From positions 1 to 64,000 of the forward strand of contig CAZIUG010000003.1 of the NCBI GenBank assembly GCA_964542645.1: a DNA stretch of 64,000 nt, in the 5' to 3' direction. This document shows, piece after piece, positions 8,263 through 15,992 of the stretch. The stretch's first letter is position 1. Each line of letters begins with the position of its first letter. Made by a program: the position numbers and the translations under genes. The notes under the pieces were generated by a model. It searched no databases and was not told the origin of the DNA. It saw nothing but the letters and a program-made list of their open reading frames with translations. The stretch comes from Moanibacter sp964542645 (GTDB lineage Bacteria > Verrucomicrobiota > Verrucomicrobiia > Opitutales > UBA2987).

Positions 8263-10116
8263 CTATTCAACAGTTACAGACTTGGCTAGATTGCGGGGTT
8301 TGTCGACGTCACATCCCCTTTCAACGGCAATAAAATAGGCAAGAAGCTGGAGCGGGATTGTAGCAAGAATTGGCAGTACACAGAGGTGACAATCGGGGAT
8401 GTGGATAATTTCATCGGCAAAATTTTCCGGGAATTCTACTCCTGCTGAGGTAATTGCGATGATTGGGCCCTTGCGTGCTCGTATCTCCTGGATGTTGGAT
8501 AAACTCTTATTAAAAATTTCTCCTTTGTTGGCGAGGAAAACAGTGGGACATTTGGGACTGATCAGAGCAATTGGGCCATGTTTCATCTCGGCTGCAGGAT
8601 ACCCTTCAGCATGAATGTAAGATATCTCTTTGAGCTTGAGAGCCCCTTCTAGAGCTAAGGGAAACATCAGTTGCCTTCCTAAAAAGAGAAAATTTTCAAA
8701 GTGTGCATATCTTTGAGCAATCTCCTGAATCCGGTCAGCTTGATCAAGAACCTGACTGGCCTGGCCCGGTAGCTGTCGAAATGCATTAACCATTGCGACT
8801 CCATCGCTAAAACTTAGATCCCGAAGCCGGCCCAAGTAGAGAGCCACCATAGAGGCAATAAGGATCTGAGAGCTAAATGCTTTCGTTGAGGCAACCCCGA
8901 TCTCAGGACCAGCATGTTGGTAGATTCCATCATCCGAATCCCGCGCGATGGTGGATCCGACAACATTAGTGATAGCGAATGTACGGTAACCCTTTCTCTT
9001 GGATTCTCTTAAAGCTTCGAGGGTATCTGCGGTCTCTCCGCTTTGACTGATGACGAAAACAAGGGTATTTTTGTCGAGAGGTGAATTTCTGTAACGGAAT
9101 TCTGACGCATACTCAACTTCAACGGGGATACGCGCAAATCGTTCAATAAGGTGTTCTGCGATTAGGGATGCGTGCCAAGAAGTTCCACAAGCGCAAAAGA
9201 GGATGCGGTCTATCTGTCTTAAATCGCGGGGCCCGATATTATTGAGACCGTCGAACAAAGCGGTTGAACCGTCATTAGAGAACCGTCCGCGCATACTATT
9301 TTCTAAAGCCATAGGTTGCTCGAAGATTTCCTTTTCCATGTAGTGAGAGAACCGGCCCAAAGCGGAATCTTCGGTTTTCCAGTTCACTCGATCGATAACC
9401 GGTTCGACGGTCTCATCTGAGACCGTGAGGATGGAGAAGGTGTCAGGGGATAAAAGGACAACTTGGTTATCATCGAGATAAGCGACGTTCTGTGTCCGAC
9501 CGGCAAGGGCGGAGACATCGCTTGCAAGAATATTTTCCCCTGAACCAATGCCCACGACAAGAGGGGATCCTTTTCGGGCACCCACGATCTCGTTAGGTTG
9601 ATCGGTGCAGATTACCCCGATCCCATAGGTCCCTTCCACGTGGAGGAGGCTCTTGCGAACACTTTCGAGGAAGCGATTTTTCCCATTTATCGGCTCTTCC
9701 TTGCCATAATGATAGGCAATCAGATTGGCGAGAGTCTCAGTATCGGTTTCGGAAGCAAACTGGACGTCTCTGTCTTCGAGAAATCTCTTTATACTGAGAT
9801 AATTCTCGATCACACCGTTGTGCACCAGGGCCACCTTGCGGTCGTGACTTAGGTGAGGATGAGCGTTGGTATCGCTGACGCTACCGTGGGTTGCCCAGCG
9901 GGTATGACTGATACCAAGATTTGAGTTGAGCTCGACCTTGCGAGTCTCGTTAACGAGTGTCTGTACGCGGCCACTTTTCTTGATTGTTTGGAGACCGTCT
10001 TTTTGCCACACAGTGAGGCCTGCAGAATCGTAGCCCCGGTATTCCAGTTTCTTCAGGCCCTCAAGAAGGATCGGGGCGGCATTCTGTTTTCCTACATATC
10101 CGACAATCCCACACAT
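8263..10116 (-). CDS. glmS: Glutamine--fructose-6-phosphate aminotransferase (isomerizing)
   Basis: Makes glucosamine-6-phosphate from fructose-6-phosphate and glutamine, the entry to peptidoglycan and LPS amino sugars. 617 residues. The start is fixed at ATG 10116 because maturation exposes Cys2 of MCGIVGYVG as the N-terminal nucleophile; a 13-residue upstream extension would bury it. The N-terminal class II amidotransferase domain (about 2-240) has GYDSAG and the ISHTRWATHG segment; two SIS sugar-isomerase domains follow (about 300-420 and 460-600) with SQSGETADT and the final NLAKSVTVE, as in the family. No glmS ribozyme is visible in the 127-base divergent gap to glgC. Confidence 0.95.
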   Translation of the reverse strand: MCGIVGYVGKQNAAPILLEGLKKLEYRGYDSAGLTVWQKDGLQTIKKSGRVQTLVNETRKVELNSNLGISHTRWATHGSVSDTNAHPHLSHDRKVALVHNGVIENYLSIKRFLEDRDVQFASETDTETLANLIAYHYGKEEPINGKNRFLESVRKSLLHVEGTYGIGVICTDQPNEIVGARKGSPLVVGIGSGENILASDVSALAGRTQNVAYLDDNQVVLLSPDTFSILTVSDETVEPVIDRVNWKTEDSALGRFSHYMEKEIFEQPMALENSMRGRFSNDGSTALFDGLNNIGPRDLRQIDRILFCACGTSWHASLIAEHLIERFARIPVEVEYASEFRYRNSPLDKNTLVFVISQSGETADTLEALRESKRKGYRTFAITNVVGSTIARDSDDGIYQHAGPEIGVASTKAFSSQILIASMVALYLGRLRDLSFSDGVAMVNAFRQLPGQASQVLDQADRIQEIAQRYAHFENFLFLGRQLMFPLALEGALKLKEISYIHAEGYPAAEMKHGPIALISPKCPTVFLANKGEIFNKSLSNIQEIRARKGPIIAITSAGVEFPENFADEIIHIPDCHLCVLPILATIPLQLLAYFIAVERGCDVDKPRNLAKSVTVE

Positions 10117-10243
10117 AGAGGTGTGGAAAGATATTGGAATTCGATTTGGATTCAAGCAGAATGCTAGAAGTCTGTAGGTATCTTCCTATTAGGTTCGGGT
10201 GCTACGGTCTATACAATTACTATTGGAGGCAATATACATTAAG

Positions 10244-11515
10244 ATGAAACCTCGAGTTGTCAGTGTTGTTATGGGTGGTGGGCGAGGGACACGGCTACAG
10301 CCGCTGACAAGCTTGCGTTGCAAACCGGCAGTTCCACTGGCGGGAAAATATCGGTTAGTCGATATTCCAATCAGCAACTGTCTAAATTCGGGGCTGAATC
10401 AGATCTATGTATTAACTCAATTTAATACTGCTTCGTTACATCGCCACATACGTGAATCATACGTTTTTGATGCCTTTGGAGGGGGATTCGTCGACATTCT
10501 TTCGGCGGAACAGACAGAAGCGGGGGATAATTGGTATCAAGGAACTTCTGATGCGGTAAGGCAGAATCTTCACCATTTTCATGCCGGAGAAAAAGATCTA
10601 TTTCTTATTGTGTCCGGGGATCAGCTCTACCAAATGGACTTCCGGCACATTATTGAACAGCATCGGCACAGCGGTGCCGACGTGACGATAGCCGCGAAAC
10701 CGGTTCCAATCTCTCAGGTTGAGAGCCTAGGGATCATGAGGGTTGGGGATAGTCTAGATATAGTAGAATTTTTTGAAAAGCCAAAGGAACCCGGGTTGAT
10801 CAGTGGCCTTAAAATGATCGATGAGATGGGGAGAGAGAGCGATGAAGAACGCTGTCTCGCTTCAATGGGAATCTACATATTCAATAAATCCACTCTTTCC
10901 CATGCACTCGAGTATTCGGATGCTGACGATTTTGGGAAGGGGATCATTCCGGGGCTCCTCGGGAGAGCGAAGTTACATGCCTTCATTTTCGATGGCTACT
11001 GGGAAGATATTGGGACCGTAGGCGCCTTTTTCGAAGCTAATCTCCGATTTACTGAACGGGTTCCTCCTTTCAACTTCTTCGATCGGGACAGAGTTGTTTA
11101 CACCCACGCGCGATTCTTGCCCGCTTCAAAACTGAATCGATGTCGGATTGAGCAAGGAGTGGTAGCCGATGGGTGTGTCATCTCGGATGCGGAGGTAATT
11201 CGTAGCGTTATTGGTATCCGTTCCGAGATTCGCGAAGAAGCTCTCTTGGAGAATGTTGTTATGATGGGTGCCGATTTCCTTGAGTCTCCTGAAGATCGGG
11301 AGAGTAATGTCGCACAGGGAATCCCCCATATTGGAATCGGACAGGGAGCTGTTATCAGAAATGCCATTATCGATAAAAATGCTCGTATTGGTGCTAATGT
11401 TAAACTTTCTCCTGAAGGGAAGCCTGATCTCTATGAGGATGGTGGAATTGTTATCCGAGATGGGGTCCTAGTAGTCCCAAAAGACACGGTGGTGCCAGAC
11501 AATACAGATTTTTAG
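10244..11515 (+). CDS. glgC: Glucose-1-phosphate adenylyltransferase
   Basis: Forms ADP-glucose from ATP and glucose-1-phosphate, the committed step of bacterial glycogen synthesis. 423 residues from ATG 10244, preceded by TGGAGG at 10224-10229; the in-frame GTG at 10199 is disfavoured. The nucleotidyltransferase motif GGGRGTRLQPLT and the substrate-binding KPAVPLAGKYRLVDIPISNC are intact; GTSDAVRQN, SGDQLYQMD and WEDIGT follow, then a C-terminal left-handed beta-helix (about 295-423) with hexapeptide-like repeats. Allosteric control by glycolytic intermediates is expected from the family. No other glg genes are in the window; it is divergent from glmS. Confidence 0.93.
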   Translation: MKPRVVSVVMGGGRGTRLQPLTSLRCKPAVPLAGKYRLVDIPISNCLNSGLNQIYVLTQFNTASLHRHIRESYVFDAFGGGFVDILSAEQTEAGDNWYQGTSDAVRQNLHHFHAGEKDLFLIVSGDQLYQMDFRHIIEQHRHSGADVTIAAKPVPISQVESLGIMRVGDSLDIVEFFEKPKEPGLISGLKMIDEMGRESDEERCLASMGIYIFNKSTLSHALEYSDADDFGKGIIPGLLGRAKLHAFIFDGYWEDIGTVGAFFEANLRFTERVPPFNFFDRDRVVYTHARFLPASKLNRCRIEQGVVADGCVISDAEVIRSVIGIRSEIREEALLENVVMMGADFLESPEDRESNVAQGIPHIGIGQGAVIRNAIIDKNARIGANVKLSPEGKPDLYEDGGIVIRDGVLVVPKDTVVPDNTDF

Positions 11516-11576
11516 ATTAATTCGGATTAGGAGACTGTCAGGTAAACATTGGAACTTTACTAGCTGTCCAAATAAA

Positions 11577-12656
11577 ATGTCCGAAATATTTCCATCCCAG
11601 GCGAATTCGGAGCGCCGTATCATACATATTGATATGGATTGTTTTTATGCGGCGGTTGAGATTCGCGAGCGTCCAGAATTAATAGGTAAGCCCGTGGCCG
11701 TTGGTGGCGATAGGCGTGGTGTTCTAACAACTTGCAACTATGAGGCGCGCAAATTTGGTTGTTGCTCAGCCATGCCCACCTATCGGGCTCGCCAACTTTG
11801 TCCAGAACTGATCGTCCTTTCTCCGAGGTTTCGGCTCTATCGCAGAGATTCTGATAGAATCAGGGAGATCTTTAAAAATTATACAAAATTGGTTGAACCG
11901 CTCTCACTCGATGAGGCCTATCTTGACATAACTTCACTGCCTGAGAATGGGTGGACAATTGCGAAGGAGATTAGAAAACGCATTCGGAAAGCCACTGCTC
12001 TGACCGCATCTGCGGGAATCGGACCCAATAAACTCTTAGCAAAAATAGCTAGTGACTGGCGCAAACCTGATGGACAGTTTGAGATAAAATTGAAAGAGAC
12101 AACCGCATTCATGCATGAGCTCCCTGTTGAGAAAATCTGGGGAATTGGACCAAAAAGTACGACTCTTTTGAAAGGGAGAGGTATAGAGACCTGTGGTGAA
12201 CTTCAAAAACTCACTCTGTTACAATTGCATAGTTTGATGGGAAAGTTCGGAGAAGAAATTTTTCGACTTTGCCGTGGACTAGATTCCCGTAAAGTGGAAC
12301 CTTGCCGAATCCGGAAATCGATGAGCGCCGAACGAACATTTGACGAAGATCTCCGCAGTCTCGAGGAAAGTATTCATGAATTGAAAAAGCTTCACCATGA
12401 ACTAGCAAAGAATCTTAAGGGGAAAGGTTCTCAGCGTGCTATACACAAGATATTTGTAAAACTGAAATTCTCGAATTTTCGTCAAACGACGAGAGAATGT
12501 GTGGGCAAAGAGTTTTCACTTTCTGTATTACATCGGCTTCTCGAAGAGGCTTATGCGCGCAGCGATGAAGGGATTCGACTATTGGGGGCCGGAGTGCGTT
12601 TTCAAGAAGATCCACCAGAAGAAATCGAGCAGCTCGAAATTCCGTTTGAAGTTTAG
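11577..12656 (+). CDS. dinB: DNA polymerase IV (Y family)
   Basis: Translesion DNA polymerase of 359 residues, the standard DinB length. The catalytic carboxylates are in IHIDMDCFYAAVE (about residues 17-29) and SLDEAYLDIT (about 106-115). The thumb helix-hairpin-helix region (IWGIGPKSTTLLKGRGIETCGEL) and the little-finger domain (about 245-345) are present. There is no obvious C-terminal clamp-binding QLxLF motif; the end reads EQLEIPFEV, which could be a degenerate one. Sixty bases after glgC on the same strand; no LexA-like operator was recognised. Confidence 0.92.
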   Translation: MSEIFPSQANSERRIIHIDMDCFYAAVEIRERPELIGKPVAVGGDRRGVLTTCNYEARKFGCCSAMPTYRARQLCPELIVLSPRFRLYRRDSDRIREIFKNYTKLVEPLSLDEAYLDITSLPENGWTIAKEIRKRIRKATALTASAGIGPNKLLAKIASDWRKPDGQFEIKLKETTAFMHELPVEKIWGIGPKSTTLLKGRGIETCGELQKLTLLQLHSLMGKFGEEIFRLCRGLDSRKVEPCRIRKSMSAERTFDEDLRSLEESIHELKKLHHELAKNLKGKGSQRAIHKIFVKLKFSNFRQTTRECVGKEFSLSVLHRLLEEAYARSDEGIRLLGAGVRFQEDPPEEIEQLEIPFEV

Positions 12657-12743
12657 GAGTTGACGGGATGAGAATTCCTAAATCTAGATCGCAATCGCTT
12701 GGGGCTTGACCAGCTACCAGCAAAAACCATCCTTTGGGCGCTC

Positions 12744-14249
12744 ATGGCTTCTTCTCCACAGAACGAGTCCAGGATGGATCGCATTGTCGGGCTTTGCCGC
12801 CGCCGGGGGGTTATTTTTCAGTCTTCCGAAATTTATGGTGGAATCAATGGTTTCTTTGACTATGGCCCCGTCGGGGTAGAATTGCGCCGGAATATCAAGG
12901 AAGCTTGGTGGCATGATATGGTTCAGCTTCGTGATGATATCGTCGGCTTGGACTCTTCAATCATTATGCACGGTGACGTATGGAAAACGTCAGGCCACGC
13001 TGATGGATTCGCCGATCCCATGGTTGACTGTAGAGAATCAAAGTTACGGTACAAAGCGGACCAGATTTTCTTTTCCGATGTTGTGGTTGACGGGGAGACG
13101 ATAGGTTACGTTTCTGTTCTTGAATCTCCTGCGATGAATGAGGAGGCTCAGGAGAAGGCGGATAGACTGAAGCGGAAACTGAGTGTCCGAGGGCAACTGG
13201 ACCCGATCAACTTGCGTGATTTTACTAAGGCCAAAGTAGAGGAGATCGAATTGATTCCGTCGCCTGCCACTGGGAAGCCAGGGTCTCTCACGCCACCGCG
13301 TGATTTTAATATGATGTTTCAGACCTATGTTGGAGCCCTGCGCGATGAATCTTCAATCACCTATCTCCGGCCGGAGACTGCCCAAGGGATCTTTGTCAAT
13401 TTTAGGAACATCGTTGATTCCGGGCGCCTTAGAATTCCCTTTGGTATCGCCCAGATTGGAAAGGCGTTTCGTAACGAGATAACGCCACGTAATTTCATCT
13501 TTCGCTCCCGAGAATTCGAGCAGATGGAGATTGAATACTTCATACCCCCTGGTGATGAGTGGAAGAAGTACCATGAAGAATGGATTGGCGCTCGGCTGGA
13601 TTGGTTTGATGCTATCGGGGTGGATAGGAAGTGCTTGGGTTGTGCTGTCCACCCACAGGACAGTCTCGCCCACTATGCGAAGGCTTGCACCGATATTACT
13701 TTTGAATTTCCCTTTGGTGTGCAAGAGTTGGAAGGGATTGCGGCGAGAGGCGATTTTGACCTGAGCCGTCATAGCGAGGGATCCGGAAAGTCGATGGAGT
13801 ATTTTGATGATACCACTGGCAAACGCTACGTTCCCCATGTAATCGAGCCTTCTCTGGGGGTAGACCGGACTCTTCTTGCGCTTCTTTGCAGTGCTTATCA
13901 AACCGATGAGATTGGCGGTGAAAAGCGAGATGTACTTCGTTTCCATCCACGGATTGCGCCTTACAAAGCCGGGGTTTTCCCTCTGCTAAAAAACAAACCT
14001 GATCTGGTGAAGAGGGCTCGTGGGATATACGAATGTCTCCGCTCGCGCTGGAACGTATTCTACGACGAAACCGGAGCGATTGGCCGGCGTTATCGAAGAC
14101 AGGATGAAATTGGCACTCCCTATGGGGTGACAGTAGATTTCCAGACACTCGAGGACGGAACGGTTACGCTCCGAAATCGAGATTCCACCGAACAAGTACG
14201 TATTTCGGACGAGAGAATAGTTACTTATTTAGCGGAGCGTATTTCCTAG
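12744..14249 (+). CDS. glyS: Glycyl-tRNA synthetase, single-chain (alpha2) type
   Basis: Charges tRNA-Gly. 501 residues from ATG 12744; a TTG 15 codons upstream is possible but not favoured, and a later ATG at 12774 also remains possible. It is the archaeal/eukaryotic-like homodimer type, not the alpha2beta2 GlyQ/GlyS type. Class II motifs are visible: RPETAQGIFVNFRNI, then FRNEITPRNFIFRSREFEQME (motif 2 region), and GVDRTLLALL near the end of the catalytic core (motif 3), followed by an anticodon-binding domain (about 400-500). The stop codon falls inside a long hairpin shared with recJ. Confidence 0.94.
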   Translation: MASSPQNESRMDRIVGLCRRRGVIFQSSEIYGGINGFFDYGPVGVELRRNIKEAWWHDMVQLRDDIVGLDSSIIMHGDVWKTSGHADGFADPMVDCRESKLRYKADQIFFSDVVVDGETIGYVSVLESPAMNEEAQEKADRLKRKLSVRGQLDPINLRDFTKAKVEEIELIPSPATGKPGSLTPPRDFNMMFQTYVGALRDESSITYLRPETAQGIFVNFRNIVDSGRLRIPFGIAQIGKAFRNEITPRNFIFRSREFEQMEIEYFIPPGDEWKKYHEEWIGARLDWFDAIGVDRKCLGCAVHPQDSLAHYAKACTDITFEFPFGVQELEGIAARGDFDLSRHSEGSGKSMEYFDDTTGKRYVPHVIEPSLGVDRTLLALLCSAYQTDEIGGEKRDVLRFHPRIAPYKAGVFPLLKNKPDLVKRARGIYECLRSRWNVFYDETGAIGRRYRRQDEIGTPYGVTVDFQTLEDGTVTLRNRDSTEQVRISDERIVTYLAERIS

Positions 14250-14289
14250 CCTCGATATCCATTTAGGATTTCGAGATTAGGAAATACGC
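14237..14289. terminator. Bidirectional hairpin containing both glyS and recJ stops
   Basis: A 53-base imperfect palindrome. GCGTATTTCCTA (14237-14248) pairs perfectly with TAGGAAATACGC (14278-14289); after a 2x2 internal loop CTCGA pairs with TCGAG and, beyond one mismatch, ATCC with GGAT around loop ATTTA. The glyS stop TAG (14247-14249) is in the left arm and the recJ stop (14277-14279 on the minus strand) in the right arm. The AT-rich outer stem gives short U-rich ends in both directions. Confidence 0.6.
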
Positions 14290-15986
14290 CAGTCAACTAA
14301 TTCGACTTGGGGATTACGGCGACCGTTCCATGTGTTCCAATTGGCCCTCACTGCTAAATCGAGAGAATCTCCAACTGGTGGGCGCCTTTGAGACATCTTC
14401 CATGCTACTCCAGCAAGTGGACGGCGGGAGGAATCATTTAGCTGAAAGCGTAGGTGCCCATTGCCGAATTCCGAAGGCTGTCGATTCAGGGAAACTCGCT
14501 TAAGTCCAAAGATGGGTTCGGGATTGTTTTGGCCATAGGGGTGCAGGCATTCGAGGTCGTCAAGAAGCCTCTCATCAATATCCTCAAGTTGGATCCACTG
14601 GGTTAATTCCAGCTCTTTTTCAGGGATAGCACCACCCAGCTCATGGGTTGCTGCTTGGTTGAAGGCTGTTCGAAATTTCTCGACGTTCTCAGCCTTTAGA
14701 GAAACCCCCGTCGCCATTGGGTGTCCACCCCAGCTATCGAGAAGATGATGACATGATCGCAGTAAATCGACGAGATTGACTCCCGATATGCTGCGTCCAG
14801 AACCTCTGGCGAAGCCACCCTCTTCTCCCAGAACGATGCTAGGTCTATTGAAGAGTTGAGAAAGTCGGCTAGCTACAATTCCGACTACTCCCGGGTGCCA
14901 GGAGGAGTTGTAGAGGACAAGCCCTGAACTTCCGGCAAGATCTGTATTAACTTGCTCTTCAGCTTGGAGGAAGACTGTTTTTTCAATTGCCTGTCTCTTA
15001 CGATTGAAAGCGTCTACCTTACGAGCTGCCTTGCTGCATTCCGTCCAGTTTTCACTGAGAAGCATATTGATTGGCAAGAGGGCGTTGGCCAAACGGCCAC
15101 AAGCGTTAATGCGCGGACCAAGACGAAAAGAGACATCGAAAGGGGATATATCCTCTCCGATCGATTTTCCACTCACCTCCAGAAGAGCGTTTATTCCAGG
15201 CCGGTGTGCACTTCGCAGTCGCAGGAGGCCATGGCTAGCGAGAATTCGATTTTCCCCTAACAAAGGTACTAGGTCCGCGATTGTACCCAGAGCGACCAAA
15301 TCTAGATGGTCCTTGAGCTCGAATTCATGAGCGGCTTCGTCTCCTTCATCGCGGAGTTGTTTAATGAGTCCGTGGACCAGCTTGAAAACCAGACCGACGC
15401 TTGAGAGATGACGCCAGGGTGCATTCGGGCTGTCATGAACGTGCGGATTGACCAAAATGCAATCTTTGGGGAGACTGTCTTTTGAAGAGTGGTGATCAAG
15501 AATGATCACATCGACGCCGAGACTCCTCAGCTGAGCAATGTCTCCACTGGAGTTTGTTCCGCAGTCTACCGCCACTAGAAGATCGGGTTGGCCTTGTGCC
15601 AGGGCGCGATTGATGGCGCTGGGCGAGAGCCCATAGCCATCAGAAAGACGTTGAGGGACAACATACCGAGGGAAAATTCCTAAGTGTCGTAGAGAACTTA
15701 CGAGCAAAGTAGTGCTGGTTACCCCATCGACATCGTAGTCCCCGAAAACAAGAATTGATTCCCGTTCCCTCATGGCACGCTGGAGGCGTTCGACAGCGAG
15801 ATCAAGATTTCTGATCTCAAAAGGATTACGAAGATTCCGGAGCTTCGGATTGAGAAAATCATGGGCAGCGGATGTTTCTGTGAACCCGAGTCGATAAAGT
15901 ACTCGAGCAACGATTGGGTTGATAGACAGGCTGTGCCGGAGGACTTCTATTCGATGATCCGGGACGGGAGAATGGCACCAGCGCAT
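14277..15986 (-). CDS. recJ: Single-stranded-DNA exonuclease RecJ
   Basis: 5'-3' exonuclease acting in recombination and mismatch repair. 569 residues, typical. DHH-superfamily metal motifs are in place: FGDYDVDGVTST (about 75-86), VAVDCGTNS, ILDHHSS (the DHH motif) and a later LGPRINACGRL segment. The DHHA1 domain has GWGGHP-like GGHPMATG at about 419-426, and a C-terminal OB fold closes the protein. The gene starts six bases after secDF ends on the same strand, so it is probably cotranscribed with yajC and secDF. Confidence 0.93.
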   Translation of the reverse strand: MRWCHSPVPDHRIEVLRHSLSINPIVARVLYRLGFTETSAAHDFLNPKLRNLRNPFEIRNLDLAVERLQRAMRERESILVFGDYDVDGVTSTTLLVSSLRHLGIFPRYVVPQRLSDGYGLSPSAINRALAQGQPDLLVAVDCGTNSSGDIAQLRSLGVDVIILDHHSSKDSLPKDCILVNPHVHDSPNAPWRHLSSVGLVFKLVHGLIKQLRDEGDEAAHEFELKDHLDLVALGTIADLVPLLGENRILASHGLLRLRSAHRPGINALLEVSGKSIGEDISPFDVSFRLGPRINACGRLANALLPINMLLSENWTECSKAARKVDAFNRKRQAIEKTVFLQAEEQVNTDLAGSSGLVLYNSSWHPGVVGIVASRLSQLFNRPSIVLGEEGGFARGSGRSISGVNLVDLLRSCHHLLDSWGGHPMATGVSLKAENVEKFRTAFNQAATHELGGAIPEKELELTQWIQLEDIDERLLDDLECLHPYGQNNPEPIFGLKRVSLNRQPSEFGNGHLRFQLNDSSRRPLAGVAWKMSQRRPPVGDSLDLAVRANWNTWNGRRNPQVELVDWRIS

Positions 15987-15992
15987 CGTTTC

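Noticed and set aside
10117..10243. glmS ribozyme or riboswitch in the glmS/glgC gap
   Set aside because: The gap is only 127 bases and no glmS ribozyme core was recognised; the gap is taken as a plain divergent promoter region.
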